A stretch of DNA of 64,000 nt from Delphinus delphis (Eukaryota; Chordata; Mammalia; Artiodactyla; Delphinidae), in the NCBI RefSeq assembly GCF_949987515.2, contig NC_082694.2:12331958-12395957 (forward strand), written 5' to 3'. The notes under the pieces were generated by a model, which was not told the DNA's origin, did no database searches, and worked only from the letters and a program-made list of their open reading frames with translations. Of the stretch, positions 12,618-24,686 are shown piece after piece; the first letter of the stretch is position 1; every line of letters begins with the position of its first letter. The position numbers and the translations under genes are program-made.

Positions 12618-12800
12618 TCCGGGTGCTTGCGTGTCTGGCACTGAGCTAGGCTCTGCGACAGTGATCTCCTTCCGTGCTCAGTGACCTCGTACCGTGGCTT
12701 CTACTATTCCCCCCTTTTACCGACAAAGAGCCTGAGTGCCCATGGTCACCCGGCAGGTAAACGGCAGAGCTAGAATTTGAGCACAGGCCAGGCTGACTCC
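12618..12800 (-). repeat. MIR SINE relic
   Basis: Contains 'tgtctggcactgagctaggc', 'accgacaaagagcctgagtg', 'tggtcacccggcaggtaaac' and 'agctagaatttgagcaca', the reversed MIR core and 3' order with substantial divergence. Confidence 0.8.
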
Positions 12801-13695
12801 AAATCCTAGGCTCTTGGCCACCCCATCGCCCTGAAATGTGGCAGCAGACTGCCTCATCCTGGTCAAGTCAACACGGGAACCGGCCAGATGCCCAGGATCA
12901 ACACAGAGTCAAGTCCAAGCTGGAGTGGCAGCTCACCAAAGGGTCCTGGCCCTCCAGTCACCAGCGGTGTGGCAAGACATCAACAGAGCCCCTCAAGACT
13001 TTCTTAAGTACAAAGTCGAGTGTGTCCACGACTCTTGTGATGCAACAGCAACTTAGGCTGGAGAGAGAGAGCGGAGGAGAGGGAGAAAGGGAGGCGAGGA
13101 TGGGCAGACACTGTCTCCCAGAGTCTGGACCCTCTGCACGCTGACGAGTTGCCGTCGGCAGGCTGGCAGGTTTAGCAGAAGCGACTAGCGTGTGCAGGAA
13201 ATGCCTTGCGTCCCTCAGCCCGCTCGGCTGGGCATTCAGGGCCCCCACCTGTGCTCTTGGCTCCCTGTGACTCTGCAGTTGCCTGGAGTCCTGCCGGCAG
13301 CAGCCATCCTGCAGCTCCAGCCACCTTTGGTGGCCCAGGGCCGTCCTATGTTCACCCTGAGCGTCACCAGCCTGCTTTCTGTTGCTGGGGGTTCCCGGCT
13401 CCACACGCCTGGGTGAAGGAGGGCGGAGGGCAGATCTCATTGCTCAAGGAACAGGCACTTCCCTGAGACACAAGCTCTTAACCCAGATCCATGGGTCCAA
13501 GCTGTCAGGCCGGCTGTGCAGACGCACTGCCTCTTCAATGGGAGCTGGTCCGGCGCTTGCCTTGGGTTCTCAGAGAGGCCACCCTGGTTAGGTGGGTGAG
13601 TCCGGGAGGAGAGGCAGAGATGCCTTAAGGAATAACCCTCCTCCAGCTCCGCAGTCAGGCTCTGACAGATCCAGGACAGCACCAGCTACAGCAAA
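12801..13695. other. Intergenic, nothing recognised
   Basis: GC-rich single-copy-looking DNA with overlapping short open frames on both strands. None has a recognisable domain. Confidence 0.45.
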
Positions 13696-13707
13696 AAAAT
13701 GAGCATC

Positions 13708-13842
13708 GGGGACTTCCCTGGTGGTCCAGTGGTTAAGACTCTGTGCTTCCAATGCAGGGGGTGTGGGTTCGATCCCTGGTCAGGGAACTAAAATCCCATA
13801 TGCCACGTGGTGTGACCAAAAAAATGTAAAAACCTTTTTTTT
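13708..13842 (+). mobile_element. CHR-type SINE, short form, with 12-bp target duplication
   Basis: Head 'ggacttccctggtggtccag', B box 'ggttcgatccc', then 'tcagggaactaaaatcccat' and an A/T tail. The target duplication 'aaaatgagcatc' is perfect (13696-13707 and 13843-13854). The tRNA-like A box ('tggtccagtgg') and B box are both readable, so this was an RNA polymerase III-type transcription unit. Confidence 0.93.
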
Positions 13843-13854
13843 AAAATGAGCATC

Positions 13855-15180
13855 AGATTCTCGGCAGCTAGGAGGCCGGTGTTTCCAGCATTGAGTCAAG
13901 GTAGAGCAGCCTTCCCAGACGCACAAGGCCCGCTCTGGAAGGGGACTCACCAAGGGCAACTCGACCCTCTGCTGGGCCCGCTACATACTCTCTCTCCCTT
14001 TATTCTTATACAAGTGTTTTCTTTTTATGTACTTATTAAATATTCAAGTAATAGATAAGTCCTCACTCATGCAAACATTACAGAAGTCTACAGAGATGCG
14101 CTAGGGCATGTGCACACCCACAGTCGTGCTGTCCTCTTATTCCAGGTATTCTGGGAAGGGACAAGCTGACCCCGAGAGCCCAGCTGCCTGCAGCAGCAAT
14201 ATCCCGCAAGTACCAGGAGGCAGAAGCAGGCGAGAGCCTGCACAAGGCACCCTGAGGATGCCAGGGAAGGCCTGACGGCAGAGGCAGCGGGCGCTGAGGA
14301 CACACCCAGGCCCGGGTCCCTGAACCGCCCAGGCCTGGCCGCATTGCAGAATCTCAGCCTCCATCACCCACTTAGCGTCTTAGGAATTCATTATCCGATT
14401 GCTCCAGGCAGAATCCAGGAGCCTGGAGGAGGCTGCAGGCAATCTGCGGAGGCCTGCAGAGCGAGGGAAGTAGCATTTGACGCCAAACATCAGGAGAACC
14501 CTCAGAGGATGGATTTTGATGTTTTAACATTGACAACAGCTCTGACTGCATCTGAAGTTACCAGTCCTCTGATAGAAGGACTTGGTTGTGATAAGTTTAT
14601 CAATAGCAAGTGATGAAACTGCTTCAAGAGAACCTCTGCATTCAGGACAGTCATATCAATCTGGTAGCTTGATTTAAAAAAAAAAAATCAAAATATGTGA
14701 GAATAAGGCAAAGCACTGATGAAAACAAAGGAAGCTTATCATGAAAAAGCATCGGAAAAAATTGGGGAAAAAAATCAAAAGCATCTAAGACTCCTCTAAC
14801 ATTCTTTGAGTTTGGATTGGCCTAGATTCTTTTCCTCACGTTGCGGACAATGTCTTCCAAATTGCTCCGCTGAAGCGTAAAGGAAAGTTTTGTAAACTTG
14901 AAGCTTGATTAAGAAAAATTGCCGATGATAAAGCCCATGATGATGAAGGAAATTAGAAAATAGTGATGAGAAGAATAAGGAATTACAGCTATTGGGACTG
15001 GAAGGCTATAGAGAAAGCTTGAGGTTTTCAGAAGATGTGTTTTCATCATGTCAGAGTCAACGGAAGTTTTTAGTGTACGATTGGTTTTGTGTTTTCTGAG
15101 ATATCTCATATGGCAAGGAAAGTACATATTATATATAGTATATGATGCCATGTTTTCAAGAATATCTGAAATTTCTGGGG
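13855..15180. other. Intergenic; possible unidentified retrocopy at about 14475-15110
   Basis: At about 14475-15110 the + strand has coding-like runs in alternating frames, broken by stops: residues like [16 protein letters not shown] near 14512, KRKGKFCKLEA near 14874 and ELQLLGLEGYRESLRFSEDV near 14980. I cannot name a parent gene and see no A tail or target duplication. It may be a decayed processed pseudogene or simply chance. Confidence 0.2.
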
Positions 15181-16246
15181 GAAAAAAGGGTAAAAAATTA
15201 GATTCTCTCTAAGTACCTTCAGGGCTGAGTTAAAGGCAAATGCTTCCAGTTAGAGCTCAAACATTCCCCCAGGGGCCTTGGCCTCGAGGATGCCACGGAG
15301 ACACCGGGATGGGCAGACAGGGCGCACTGCTGCGGTCAGAGCGCTTCCAGAGGGCAAGTCCTCCTCCCTCGCATCTCACCCGCCCCGAATACTACTCGAG
15401 TCTTACTGAGTCCACCTCAGAAGTATTCTCCTAGAAGACTGTGATCTGGTCATCCACAAAATCCAAGAGCCCGTTGAAGTGAAAGAGGCAGGGCTGGCTT
15501 TGTAAGACCACTTGAGTCAGCTGACGCACCTCAAAAGACGAACAAGTAATTCACCCACCAATTTCAAAACCCACTCCAAGGCATCAGGGCCTGTGTTTCC
15601 CTCCCATGCCCTCTTTCATTCCTGGCAGTGGTTGTGCACCTCTACCCCAAGCTGCTCCCCCTGAGTCACCCTCTGCCACGAGCCCCTGCTCAGTCTGGGT
15701 AGATAACCAATTTGGACCAAGGAGGCGGAGCTTCCAGAGAGCCCGGGGCCCCAGGGTGTCCCGCCCCACGGTCTTCCTGATTGAGGCCTTGGGGAGCTCT
15801 GTGCTCCTGCCTGTTAGAGCCAAGGTTGAGAACATTCTTCTCTCCATCAAGGCTCCATCCTGGTCTTCCTCCAAGGCCTGCGGTACTGACTTAGCGCGAC
15901 TAGTGTATCACGTTGCCCAGCAAAATGGGAATCATGACCTCCGGGACTAGAACTCCCTCCCCAGGAGCCAGACCCAGAGCTCGGTGCTTTACTTGGGGAG
16001 CAGACACAAAAGGATGGTTTTCAACTACCATAGGAAGCACCTGAGGGCCCCAGGCATAGCTAGCATCCCAGCCCACGCCGGCCTGACATCCAAGCCAGAC
16101 CCTCCAACCACAGAACCTATATCGCCAGCCAGTTCTCAGCCTATAATGAATTATTTCATTCCTTCTGAAAAACAAGAGAGAAAGACCATCAAAACCCAGG
16201 GAGCTGCCTTTTTCACTGAATCCACAGTTTCCAAAACACGGCCTCA
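15181..16246. other. Intergenic, nothing recognised
   Basis: Single-copy-looking DNA. The open frame at 15606-15950 is not supported by any domain or splice context. Confidence 0.45.
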
Positions 16247-16260
16247 AGGGACTCACTTTT

Positions 16261-16470
16261 TTTTCTTTTTTTTTTTTGCGGTACGCGGGCCTCTCACTGC
16301 TGTGGCCTCTCCCGTTGCAGAGCACAGGCTCCGGACGCGCAAGCTCAGCGGCCACGGCTCACGGGCCCAGCCGCTCCGCGGCATGTGGGATCCTCCCGGA
16401 TCGGGGCACGAACCCGCGTCCCCTGCATCGGCAGGCGGACTCTCAACCACTGCGCCACCGGGGAAGCCCC
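16261..16470 (-). mobile_element. CHR-type SINE, 200-bp form
   Basis: Reverse orientation: T tail, 'gcggtacgcgggcctctcac', 'ggcatgtgggatcctcccgg', 'gcaggcggactctcaaccac' and 'gccaccggggaagcccc'. A target duplication flanks it: 'agggactcactttt' (16247-16260) and 'agggaactcactttt' (16471-16485), differing by one base. Confidence 0.93.
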
Positions 16471-16485
16471 AGGGAACTCACTTTT

Positions 16486-17262
16486 AAAATTTAACTTAGA
16501 AGATTACTAGCGGGATAGATAGGTGGTGAAGGGCACGGGGGGAGAGAAGTGAGCTACAACGAGGTCAAAGCAACATTCCCTCCTCGCAGGGCTATTTGGT
16601 GGAAATATGTCTGACTGGCCAGCCATGTCACCAAGCACGCTGCCACCAATTGGCCGGGAGAGGGTAATCGTCCATCTCCAACGGTTTACTTTGCTGGTAG
16701 CTATTCAAGCACACTCAGAGCCCAGATGGATGCACAGGACCGCCCTTTACTTCACATCAGGCCATACGTTCCAACCCTTACAGCACCCACAGGGACGGGG
16801 GCGTTGGAAGCAGTCATTGCCCACCCCAAGCCAGGCTCCTGTGGTCACCCTCTCGTGGGCGCTGGGGGGGGGAGCTCTTCTTTTGTTCCCCGTGGCCCCT
16901 TCCCCTACTTTGGTGTGGTCGGGTGGGGAGATGGAGGCCCTCACTGTGGTCTAGCTTCAGGGTAGAGTAACCACAAGACAATCAGACTGCAAAATTAAAC
17001 TCACCAGAGCAGGGTTCCTCTCTGCTTTTATGCTAAAAGAGCCTCTTTGTAGTATCGCGTCATATTTCAAAAATGTCCTCTTGTGTGTGTTGGGGTGTGG
17101 GAGGGTAGCTACATACATATAGGTCCCAGGAAGGAATGGGGAAGGGGAGAGAAGTCATCCCCATTGCATTTATCACATTCTGTGTAATTTTTCAAAATCC
17201 ATTTGTGGATAATAGGAGATGCTGCATTCTACCTGCACAGGTAAACCTAGGTAGTTATTTCA
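16486..17262. other. Intergenic, nothing recognised
   Basis: Single-copy-looking DNA with a G run near 16865-16873. No supported gene. Confidence 0.45.
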
Positions 17263-17276
17263 AAAATGGTAGCCCC

Positions 17277-17420
17277 GGGACTTCCCTGGCGGTCCAGTGG
17301 TTAAGACTCCACCCTTCCAAGGCAGGGGACGCAGGTTCGATCCCTGGTTGGGGAACTAAGATCCCACGTGGCCTGTGGCACGGCCCCCAAAAATTTTTTT
17401 TAATTAAAAAAACATTTCTT
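17277..17420 (+). mobile_element. CHR-type SINE, short form, with 14-bp target duplication
   Basis: Head 'ggacttccctggcggtccag', B box 'ggttcgatccc', then 'ggaactaagatcccacgtgg' and an A/T tail. The duplication 'aaaatggtagcccc' (17263-17276) is repeated as 'aaaatggtaacccc' (17421-17434), one mismatch. Confidence 0.93.
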
Positions 17421-17434
17421 AAAATGGTAACCCC

Positions 17435-18677
17435 GTCTCCATCCCCACCAAGGTAATATTTTCCACTGAGTCAATAATGCAAAACAAGCCCATTTTTCCA
17501 GGAGGTGAACAACACAGCAGGTTAGAAACACACCATCCGTGGATTTTGCTCCTAACAAAAGCACCTTGTAAAAAGGAGCATTTTAAATGAGACCCAGGAC
17601 ACAAATACCCTTAAAAGTTGCAACACTGAGAAAGAGAAGGTGTCTGCACAAAACAGCATGTTCCACGATTCCCCTGAACCTTAGGACGGACGGCTCTCAG
17701 GCCAGAGTCTGTCATGGACTCACGGAGTAACCCCGCCAGGAAAGTGGATCCATGCCTCAAACGAACTCCCCTGGGAGAACCAACTTCTACCAGAGCCCCC
17801 GCCATCTGGACAGCTTCAGAAACTTAAGCTCAAGGACCGAGAGTATAGCCAGGTCCCCTCAGTTTTATTTTCCTCACAGGTGATTTTTTTTAATGTTCGG
17901 TAAATGGTTTTAGACAAAGAAGAACCACTTTCAGAGGTTCGTAGAACGGAACCCTGTTTCAACTTTGGGCCCGAGGAAATGCAAAAGGAGACCGATTCTA
18001 GATCGCTATAGCCCCTATCCTCCTGCCACCACCCCCCTAAAGATAAAAGGATGGTCTCGGTGATGAGGACCCCACAACTGAAGCCCCCATGGATTTCTCC
18101 CATCTGGAGTAACGATACTTACAAAGCAGGTTTTTCTGGTAGGACATTGAAAGGACACGGAGTCATCCTTTATCCTTATTTCCAACTTCTGGGTAACGTT
18201 TTTCAGTTTTTTCCACATAAGTTTTCTTTCTCTCATTTGTCTCCACATCTCCAGGAGGTAGATAAAGGAGGTAAGCTTTCCATTTTGGCCCTTAGGGGGA
18301 AACGAAGGCCCACAGTGATAAAAAGAAGTTACGCGCAACCTTGGTGTGAATTGCAGACAGAGCTAGATCTGGGGCAGAACGGGGGCGCCTCCAGGGGGCA
18401 CCCACCCCAGAGAAGAGGGACGTGTAGAATACTGGGGAGCCTCGACCTCTGCATTGCTGCACACGGCAGCTCTGCTAAGATCTTCCATCTCCTAACTGAT
18501 GCAAGATGGAAGGACTCACACCTCCTCACTCCCAGCCCGGCGCCCCTGCCCCACAAGCAAACCGCAAGATCTGGTTTGGGACCCCAGAAGGTGGTGGAGG
18601 AGGTGTCCTGGCAGAGCGCACCCCCATCTCAACTACGGCCTTGGCAGGGCCCAGCCAGGACTCACAGCTGGGTCACG
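17435..18677. other. Intergenic, nothing recognised
   Basis: The open frame at 18051-18716 (221 codons) has no domain that I recognise and runs into the antisense L1, so it is not annotated as a gene. Confidence 0.45.
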
Positions 18678-19448
18678 TTCTTCATGTTTTTTTGTTTTTG
18701 TTTGGTTTTTTATTGACATATAGTTGATTTACAATGTTGTGTTAGTTGCAGGTGTACAGCAAAGTGATTCAGTTATATATCTATTCTTTTTCAGATCCTT
18801 TTCCATTATAGGTTATTACAAGATATTGCATATAGTTCCCTGTGCTATACAGTATGTGCTTGTTGATTATCTATTTTATATATAATAGTGTGCATATGTC
18901 AACCCCAATGTCCCAATTTATCCCTCCTCCCCTCCTTTCGCCTTTGGTAACCATACGTTTGTTTTCTATGTTTGTGAGTCTGTTTCTGTTTTGTAAACAT
19001 GTTCATTTATATCATTTTTTAAAAATTAGGTTCCACGTATGAGTGATACCATATGATATGTCTCTCTCTTTCTGACTTACTTCACTTAGTATGACCATCT
19101 CTAGGTCCATCCACATTGCTACAGATGGCATTATTTCATTCTTTTTTATGGCCGAGTAATATTCCATTGTATATATGTACCACATCTTCTTTATCCATTC
19201 CTCTGTCAGTGGACACTTAGGTTGCTTCCACGTCTTGGCTGCTGTAAGCAGTGCTGCCGTGAATATTGGGGCCCATGTATCTTTCCAAATTAGACTTTTG
19301 TCTGGATATATGCCCAGGAGTAGGCTTGCTGAATCACATGGTAGCTCTATTTTTAGTTTTTTAAGCAGCCTCCATACTGTTCTCCATAGCGGTTGCTCCA
19401 GTTTACATTCCCACCAACAGTGTAGGAGAGTACATTCTTCATGTTTTT
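18678..19448 (-). mobile_element. LINE-1 3' end, antisense, with 14-bp target duplication
   Basis: The L1 (18692-19434) lies in reverse orientation. It starts with the tail 'attgacatatagttgattta', continues 'cagcaaagtgattcagttat', 'ccatctctaggtccatccac' and 'ggccgagtaatattccattg', and ends in ORF2 C-terminal sequence near 'tgttctccatagcggttg'. Direct repeats 'ttcttcatgttttt' (18678-18691 and 19435-19448) mark the target site. It is 5' truncated. Confidence 0.93.
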
Positions 19449-19852
19449 AAAGACAATTTATTAAAAGAAAACAGGAAGTGAGTGAGCAGAGGAAAATGGC
19501 TGGTCTTGAATTGACAGCAATGTTCTCTCCCCACCTTTTGAACAGTCCTCCATGAGAAATATATGCTAAACATAGAAATACGGGGGAAAAGTGGTTTATG
19601 TCTTTTACACATATTCTGCAGCATTGACATTTTGTAGCTTTGGGTTTATATAACTAGCACTTTTTATCTCCTCTAGCAAAGCATCCTTTTCAAAATATTA
19701 GAAACGTGGCTCTCATACCCTCATATATATACTAAGCACATTTATTCAACCCGTTAATGAGGGAATCAACGGGATGGGAAAGCTGCTTCTCAGAGCATTT
19801 GAAGAGCAGAGATGTAGAGTCAGTTGGAAAGAAAATGCTGAGATAAGTTAAG
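19449..19852. other. Intergenic, nothing recognised
   Basis: A/T-rich single-copy-looking DNA between an L1 and a MaLR LTR. Confidence 0.45.
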
Positions 19853-20198
19853 TGTCTTAGTCTGTTCAGCTGCTATAACAAAATACCATAGACTAAGGAG
19901 GTTATAAACAACAAAAATTTATTTCTTCCACTTCTGGAAGCTGGGAAGTCCAAAATGATGACACCAGCGGATACAGCGTCTGGTGAGGACCCCATCCTGA
20001 TTCATAGACAGCTGTCTTCTCACTTTGTCTCACATGGCAGAAGGGGTGAGGGAGCTCTCTGGGGTCTCTTTTATAAGAGCACAAGTCTCCATCTCCATGA
20101 CCTAATCACCTCCTAAAGGCCTCGCATCCTAATACCCTCATCTTGGGGGTTAGGATTTCAACATGAATTCGCGGGGGACACAAACTCAGTTCATTGCA
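19853..20198 (-). mobile_element. MaLR-type LTR (MLT1/MST group), antisense
   Basis: Reading the + strand gives the well-known reversed LTR order: 'tgtcttagtctgttcagctg', 'caaaataccatagactaagg', 'cacatggcagaaggggtgag', 'ggggtctcttttataagagc', 'atgacctaatcacctcctaa' and 'tttcaacatgaattcgcg'. This is a non-coding LTR of the ERVL-related MaLR class, present as a solo copy. No internal region is seen. Confidence 0.85.
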
Positions 20199-20285
20199 CT
20201 AAATTACATACAAAACTGGTTAATATTCTATGGTACAATAAAACTGTAACATCGGAGTTTTATTGTAAGTTTTAGGTTTTTTCTT

Positions 20286-20860
20286 CAAAAAACTAAAAAC
20301 AGAGCTACCATATGACCCTTCAATCCTACTCCTGGGCATATATCCAAACAAAACTGTAATTTGAAAAGATACATCCAAAAGAAAATGTTCATAGCAGCAC
20401 TATTTACAATAGCCAAGACATGGAAGCAACCTAAGTGTCCATCGGCAGGTGAATGGATAAAGATGTGGCACATATATACAATGGAATATTACTCAGCCAT
20501 AAAGATGAATGAAATAATGCCATTTGCAGCAATATGGATGGACCTAGAGATTATCATACGAAGTGAAGTAAGCCAGAAAGACAAATACCACACGATATCA
20601 CTTATATGTGGAATCTAAAATAGGACACAAATGAACTTATCTACGAAACAGAAACAGACTCACAGATACAGAGAACAGACTTGCAGGTGCCAAGGAGGTA
20701 AGCGGGTCAGGGAGGGATGGGTTGGGAGTTTGGGGTTAGCAGATGCAAACTATTATATACAGAATGGATAAACAACAGGGTCCGACTGTAGAGCACAGGG
20801 AACTATATTCAGTATCCTGTGATAAACCATAATGGAAAAGAAAAATGAATAAATAAATAC
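20286..20860 (+). mobile_element. LINE-1 3' end fragment
   Basis: Starts in the ORF2 C-terminal region ('gagctaccatatgaccctt', 'acaatggaatattactcagc', 'aatatggatggacctagaga') and runs through the 3' UTR ('gataaacaacagggtccgac', 'cagtatcctgtgataaacca') to an AAT-rich end. It is 5' truncated and missing the last 'ctttgctgtac' part of the canonical tail. Confidence 0.88.
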
Positions 20861-20994
20861 CCTTTCTCCATTTATTCCTTCCTTTACACCCCTGAGCCCC
20901 CCCCCCCCAGTCTATGCCTTTACCATACCACGTGGAGATTACCACAATAGTACACAATGTCTTCCCAGTCCAGACCCCCCAATACCGCTAACAA

Positions 20995-22030
20995 ATTAAT
21001 TCATCCAGCAAACACTTACTGAGCAGCTTCCAAATGCCAGAACTGTTCAAAGTTCTGGTGATCATCAGTAAATAAGACAAAGTTCTTTGCTCTCACATAT
21101 TTCCTTAAGAGCAGGGAGAAAACAATTCACAAGAATAATGTCAAGTGGTGATAAGTAAAACAGAAACAGGCAGGGTTAGTTAAGGAATAAAAGAATGATA
21201 GAGGGTTATTTTATTGCAAATGCTCACAAAATTTCTTAGATAAGAGCTGGTTTCTTATCCTCATTACTGCAAAAGCAGATGAAATCCTTCTGTAAACTCA
21301 GGAGAACTAGAAATTTATTTTAAATACTTGGGCAAGTCCCTGGAATAGAAATGTTTCATTAAAAGTTCTCCTGTGTTTTGGTATTTTAATAAAGACCCCA
21401 TGATATGAAGCTTATTTCTTGGTTATTAAAAAAAAAAAAAAAAGAATGATGGAGACAGAGCTATTATTTTATAGAGAGTTCCTCCCACTCTGTGGTGAGG
21501 GAACTGAAGGGGATGAAAGAGCTAGCCATGCAGATATCAGAAGGCAAGTGTTCCAGGTAGAGAAAACAGCTGGTGCAAAGGCCCTGGGGCGGGTGTGTGC
21601 TCGCTGATTAAGGGATGTCCAGCTGTCTGGTAAAGGAGGAGAAAGTGAGCAGAGTGATCTGGGTCAGAGGTGAAGCTACACAGACCAGACCATGGAGAGC
21701 TTTGTAAGCACCTGGAATATTACACTGAGGGGAAAGGGCAACCATTTGATGGTTTTGAGCAGAGGAGTGAAATGACCTGACTTGTTTTTAGAGGATGCTG
21801 AGGACGGCCTGCAGTGGGGAGAAGCAGGGAGTCCAGCTGGCCATCACTTGCAGTGGTCCAGATGGGGCGTGAGGGTGGCTTTGAGTGCCAGGTGGGGAGA
21901 AGTGGATGGATTCTGGATATATTTCACAGGGGGAGCCAACAGGATCACTGATGAATCAGGTGTCAGGTGTGAAAGAAAGAAGTGTCAGAGATGACTCAGA
22001 GTTTTCACCCTGAGTAGCTGGGAGAATGGA
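20995..22030 (+). repeat. Ancient mammalian interspersed repeat, interrupted by a retrocopy
   Basis: Shows a familiar old dispersed repeat order: 'atccagcaaacacttactga', 'gctagccatgcagatatcag', 'gcaaaggccctggggcgggt', 'ggttttgagcagaggagtga' and 'gatggattctggatatattt'. I recognise the pattern as a widespread mammalian repeat but cannot name the family confidently. A younger insertion (21204-21439) splits it. Confidence 0.6.
21204..21439 (+). pseudogene. Small processed retrocopy (mRNA 3' end), parent unknown
   Basis: About 235 bp ending in an AATAAA signal (21388-21393) and a 16-base A tail (21428-21443), flanked by 'aaaagaatgatagag' (21189-21203) and 'aaaagaatgatggag' (21440-21454). An AATAAA, an A tail and a 15-bp target duplication are the signature of L1-mediated retrotransposition of a cellular mRNA. 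No SINE or L1 sequence is visible inside, and it is probably only 3' UTR, so no reading frame is expected. The surrounding older repeat joins up across the insertion when this segment is removed. Confidence 0.7.
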
Positions 22031-22291
22031 GTGCTGGGAGGGCGGCCTGGAGGAAGAGCAGGCTGGGGTGGGGGTGGGGGAGCAGGCAAGGAGCTCGTTA
22101 AGGGGTGTGTCAAGTTCACGATGACTGAGAGGTCCAGGTGGAGATGTGAAGCAGGCTATATGTGTCTTGAGTTCAGGGGAGACTCCGGACTAGAGGCTTA
22201 CACAGGACAGCACAGAGCGTGTAGCTGGTATTTGAGGTACTTGCATGCAGGCAGGCGCACGCGCACACAAACACACGCCGCATGTTGTAGT

Positions 22292-22467
22292 ACAGTTGAC
22301 CCTTGAACAACAAGGATTTGAACGGGACGGGTTCACTCATACACAGATGTTTTTCAATATATACATGCTACAGTCCTACACAACTGGCTGAATCCAAGGA
22401 GACTGGGGGCCAGACTGTAAAGTTACATGAGGCACCCCAATCCCCTTGTCGTTCAAGACTCAGCTGT
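22292..22467. mobile_element. Non-autonomous DNA transposon relic (MER-type)
   Basis: Begins 'acagttgacccttgaacaac' and ends with the degenerate complement 'gtcgttcaagactcagctgt', so the element has terminal inverted repeats. Internal 'ctggctgaatccaaggag' also fits a common mammalian MER element. No transposase is present. The exact family is not assigned. Confidence 0.6.
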
Positions 22468-24439
22468 GTATGTGTCTGATACTCAGATCGTTGACGGAAC
22501 ACAGATGTTTGCTGGCGGACAGATGGAAGCCGACAGCATTTAGAAGGAATCTAAAGGCAGGCTCCGCTGCCCACTTAGAGGGGGAGCAGAGAAAGCGGGG
22601 AAAGCCCTTCGAATCGGCCTGGGCGCCTCTAGCATGTTTGTCTAAAACAAGGCTTCAATATTCACCTTCCGGAACCATCCAAGACACCCCGTTGTCCAAA
22701 CGCTTGGCTCTCAGAGTCTGGTCATCCTCCAGTCCCCGCAAGCCCACGTCCCTCCTCCCCCGGGTAGCCTCCATCAGGGCCAGTCCCAGCCCTCCCGCAC
22801 ACCCCGAACACACACACACCACGCCCCACCCACACCAGTGGCTGGTTCACGCCGTTTGTCTCTCTAGGAGAGGCAGCCCCTCTGTTCTGCTTGACTCATT
22901 CCTACTAAACCACCCAATACTGTCCAAGCCCCGTCCGTCCCATAAGAGCTGCTGTAACCCTTGCCCCACGGAGCCCCCCATGATATCCCCTCCCCTGGCC
23001 AGGCCTAGACCTGTGACCTTGACCACTGACCAGGCACCAGTTGTATATCATCCTGTGACAGGGGCTCTCCCTCTCTCCTAGCGAGGGTGAGGCCTGCATC
23101 TCTGTGTCCTGCTTCCATGGTGTTCAGCGCCACGTGGCCTTCAGTAGACATTCGTTCATAACGCCGATGAGAGCCGTGTGGGCAAAGGGAAGGACCACCC
23201 GTCATGGCGCCCTCGGTGACCCATGCCCCTTGGCGGCCCACTGCAGCGCCCACCTGATAACCTGTGCTCAGCCCGGCGTCCTCGGGAGAGAAAAAACTGG
23301 GGCTTTCTCTTCCCACACCATGACTTTCCACTTCGCCTGGCTGCGTCGAAGTTGGGTGAGAACAAGATGAGGTTCCCCTGGGGCCCCCTCCATCACCCCC
23401 TCAACCACCCTTCCAACCGGGAGAAGTGTCCCCTGGCCGCCCGCCTTGGATGAAAGAGCCTTCCTCCAACTGTAAATTATTTCTAAACTGTATATCTTGT
23501 TCAATGAGTTTCAAAATTGAAAGAAAATACTTCTCCCACAATTACAGTCATTTTGTAACTAAACCCCGCAGTTTCCCAGCTCCTTCCAAACCTACTGATT
23601 TTAAAACAGAAAAATATTGTCGTTTCCCAACATGGTCTTTATAGAGTAAGCCTGGGTGTGTACAGGCGACCACTTGCCTCTCCGGGATTATCCTAGGACT
23701 ACTGGATTAAAGACAAATTAGGTAATATTGTACGCTGTTCTCTTTCAGAGAGATTCTGAAAGCCGGGTTTTAAGGGAAGCAGGGGCATATCAAAGCACAC
23801 ACCAGGGCAGTCAGGGACCTTGAGACCAGCGGAGGTGACAAGAGAAGCTGACCCCAGGAAAGACTTGGCACCTGGAGGCTGGAGGACTGTGTGCCAGTGA
23901 GGGCCTGCCATCGGCCATGGGACCGATGGGTGTGCCTACCAGGGCCTTCCAACGTTGGGACAGGACCCACATACCTTTACAAAAATGAGCTATAATCCAG
24001 AGGTTCATGGCGTGACATTTCCTGGTGTCTGGTCACTGTTCTCAGTGGAAAAATAGAGGTAATCCCCCTGCCCCCAAACAAGGGTTTAGATGGAGTGAAC
24101 CCCACCTAAACTTGACCCTGGGCCTTAACCTCCACGTGTGTCCCCAGAAGATGCTTGGATTCCCACTATTGAGCCATAAACAAACTAGGGGTTCTACAGC
24201 TACCACGGCCTCAAAAATGGTGAAAAAGTGAGGCGGCATCCTGAGAATTGAGGACAGTGTGAAGAAGCCTTTTTTTCAGAGGCCAAATTTTACCTAGTGA
24301 TGAATAAGTGACACTGTCTAAATGCCACAAATCACGTGATTCGAGACGCAACGGGACCACGGAATGGTACGCGTCTGCCACAAAATATACAAGTTATTGT
24401 TTAGTGGGTAGGATCTCAGTTTGGGAAGGAGAAAGTGAT
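22468..24439. other. Intergenic, nothing recognised
   Basis: The 211-codon frame at 22446-23081 overlaps the transposon relic and a CA/CCA-rich run near 22800-22840, and has no domain. No exon is supported here. Confidence 0.45.
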
Positions 24440-24580
24440 GCTGCCCAACGATGTGAAGGTACTTAATGTCGCTGAACTGTACACTTAACAACGGTTCAAA
24501 TGGCAAATTTGACTTATGTATATTTTATTACAATAATGAAAATAATAAAACATTTCTAAGATTAAAAAAAAAAAAAAAAG
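24440..24580 (+). mobile_element. Old LINE-1 3' end fragment with A tail
   Basis: Contains 'cgctgaactgtacacttaac' and 'tatgtatattttattacaat' followed by a 17-base A tail, typical of the last 120 bp of old mammalian L1 copies. Confidence 0.75.
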
Positions 24581-24686
24581 CTAGCACAGAGCTGGCAAAG
24601 AAGAGGAGGAAATATCCACTCAAACGCCTGGATCAGGTTGGGTCAAATCTCCCTTCGACTTTTCAGTTACTTGAGCCAATAAGTTT

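Noticed and set aside
18051..18716. 221-codon + strand open frame
   Set aside because: No recognisable domain, and its end lies in the antisense L1 insertion.
22446..23081. 211-codon + strand open frame
   Set aside because: Starts inside a DNA transposon relic and passes through a CA-rich repeat. No family similarity.
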